DNA from: Cognatiluteimonas lumbrici
Lineage (GTDB): Bacteria; Pseudomonadota; Gammaproteobacteria; Xanthomonadales; Xanthomonadaceae
Direction of reading: 5' to 3'
DNA: 64,000 bases
NCBI RefSeq assembly: GCF_006476065.1
Contig: NZ_ML636798.1
Location: 1,562,207 to 1,626,206 of the forward strand
Shown here one piece after another: positions 63,684 through 64,000 of the stretch (position 1 is its first letter; the number at the start of each line of letters is the position of its first letter). Position numbers and translations under genes: made by a program. The notes under the pieces are model-generated. The model searched no databases. It was not told the origin of the DNA and saw only the letters and a program-made list of their open reading frames with translations.

Positions 63684-64000
63684 ATGAAGGCACTCATGCT
63701 TGCACTGCTCGCGAGCACCGCGCTGGTGGCGCCGGCGCAGGCCACCGAGACGCCCGCGGACACGGAGGCAACCGGCAACGACTTCGGCGTGCTGGTGATG
63801 GCGCACGGCGGCAAGCCCGACTGGGAACGGGAAGTCGCCGCCGCGCTGGCGCCGCTGGAAGCCGAGCAGCCGTTCGAGATCGCCTGGGGCATGGCCGATG
63901 CGGCCAGCCTGCAGGCCGCCGTGGACAAGCTGGAGGCGCGCGGCGTCGACCGTATTGGCGTCGTCCGCCTGTTCGTGAGCGGCGAGAGCTGGTACGACCG
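63684..64000 (+). CDS. Exported CbiX/sirohydrochlorin-chelatase-like protein (3' end cut off)
   Basis: The gene runs off the window after 105 codons. GGAG lies nine bases before the ATG. The N-terminus is a signal peptide (MKALMLALLASTALVAPAQA). From residue 33 the sequence FGVLVMAHGGKPDWEREVAAALAPLE follows the start of CbiX/SirB chelatases, whose HG contains the metal/tetrapyrrole His. Chelatases of this class are normally cytoplasmic, so a signal peptide is unusual. It follows the Fur-controlled heme-type receptor after 15 bases and is almost certainly in the same unit. A role in periplasmic heme or metal handling is an inference. Confidence 0.8.
   Translation, partial: MKALMLALLASTALVAPAQATETPADTEATGNDFGVLVMAHGGKPDWEREVAAALAPLEAEQPFEIAWGMADAASLQAAVDKLEARGVDRIGVVRLFVSGESWYD

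Overview
The window is very GC-rich and densely coded. It looks like chromosome from a member of the Xanthomonadaceae (Lysobacteraceae), in the Lysobacter/Luteimonas/Stenotrophomonas range. The evidence is a complete oleABCD olefin cluster whose OleA matches the Xanthomonas enzyme in length (338 residues) and catalytic residues, an Ax21-type outer-membrane protein, palindromic repeats that begin with GTAG, and general gammaproteobacterial blocks (ubiJ-ubiB, rhodanese-secB-gpsA, hemD-hemX-hemY, ntrB-ntrC, glnA). This placement is inference from gene content; no rRNA or tRNA lies in the window. I see 58 protein genes, two of them cut by the window edges, and no intergenic gap above about 300 bases.

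Layout. 1-8.0 kb: a diguanylate cyclase, a P-II protein, ubiK, comM, a possible cyclic-nucleotide to c-di-GMP signalling pair, an acyltransferase and arfB. 8.1-23.8 kb: two secreted M16 peptidases flank the ole cluster. The ole cluster runs through consecutive 4-base overlaps (oleC/oleD/ubiJ/ubiB/truC) into ubiquinone and tRNA-modification genes; an SDR gene and an Ax21-like gene follow. 23.9-36.5 kb: a secreted unknown, the gpsA-secB-rhodanese unit, heme genes, a thiolase, sodC and ntrBC. 36.6-40.7 kb: an islet of three envelope or secreted proteins, including a lipoprotein made of three copies of an unrecognised domain. 40.7-47.1 kb: glnA with a textbook sigma-54/NtrC control region, uppP, a YheT-like hydrolase with a probable non-standard start, a PlsC-like protein, and two genes that share a peculiar C-terminal tail. 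47.1-54.3 kb: one long co-directional unit made of an EAL response regulator, a hybrid kinase with HPt, ParA, SixA, YceI and a phospholipase-D-like protein. 54.4-61.4 kb: two L,D-transpeptidases, an M61 peptidase, a MATE exporter and a second phospholipase-D-like protein. 61.4-64.0 kb: a Fur-controlled TonB receptor of heme-receptor type followed by a secreted chelatase-like protein that runs off the window.

The strongest leads are: (1) the shared GYG-SSGYA tail on a YkvA protein and a 63-residue protein; (2) the Fur box and promoter placed so that the TonB receptor mRNA should be leaderless, with an exported CbiX-like protein next to it; (3) the three-repeat lipoprotein; (4) SixA in the same unit as an HPt-bearing hybrid kinase; (5) olefin and ubiquinone genes in one translationally coupled string; (6) GTAG palindromes that provide the stop codons of five genes.
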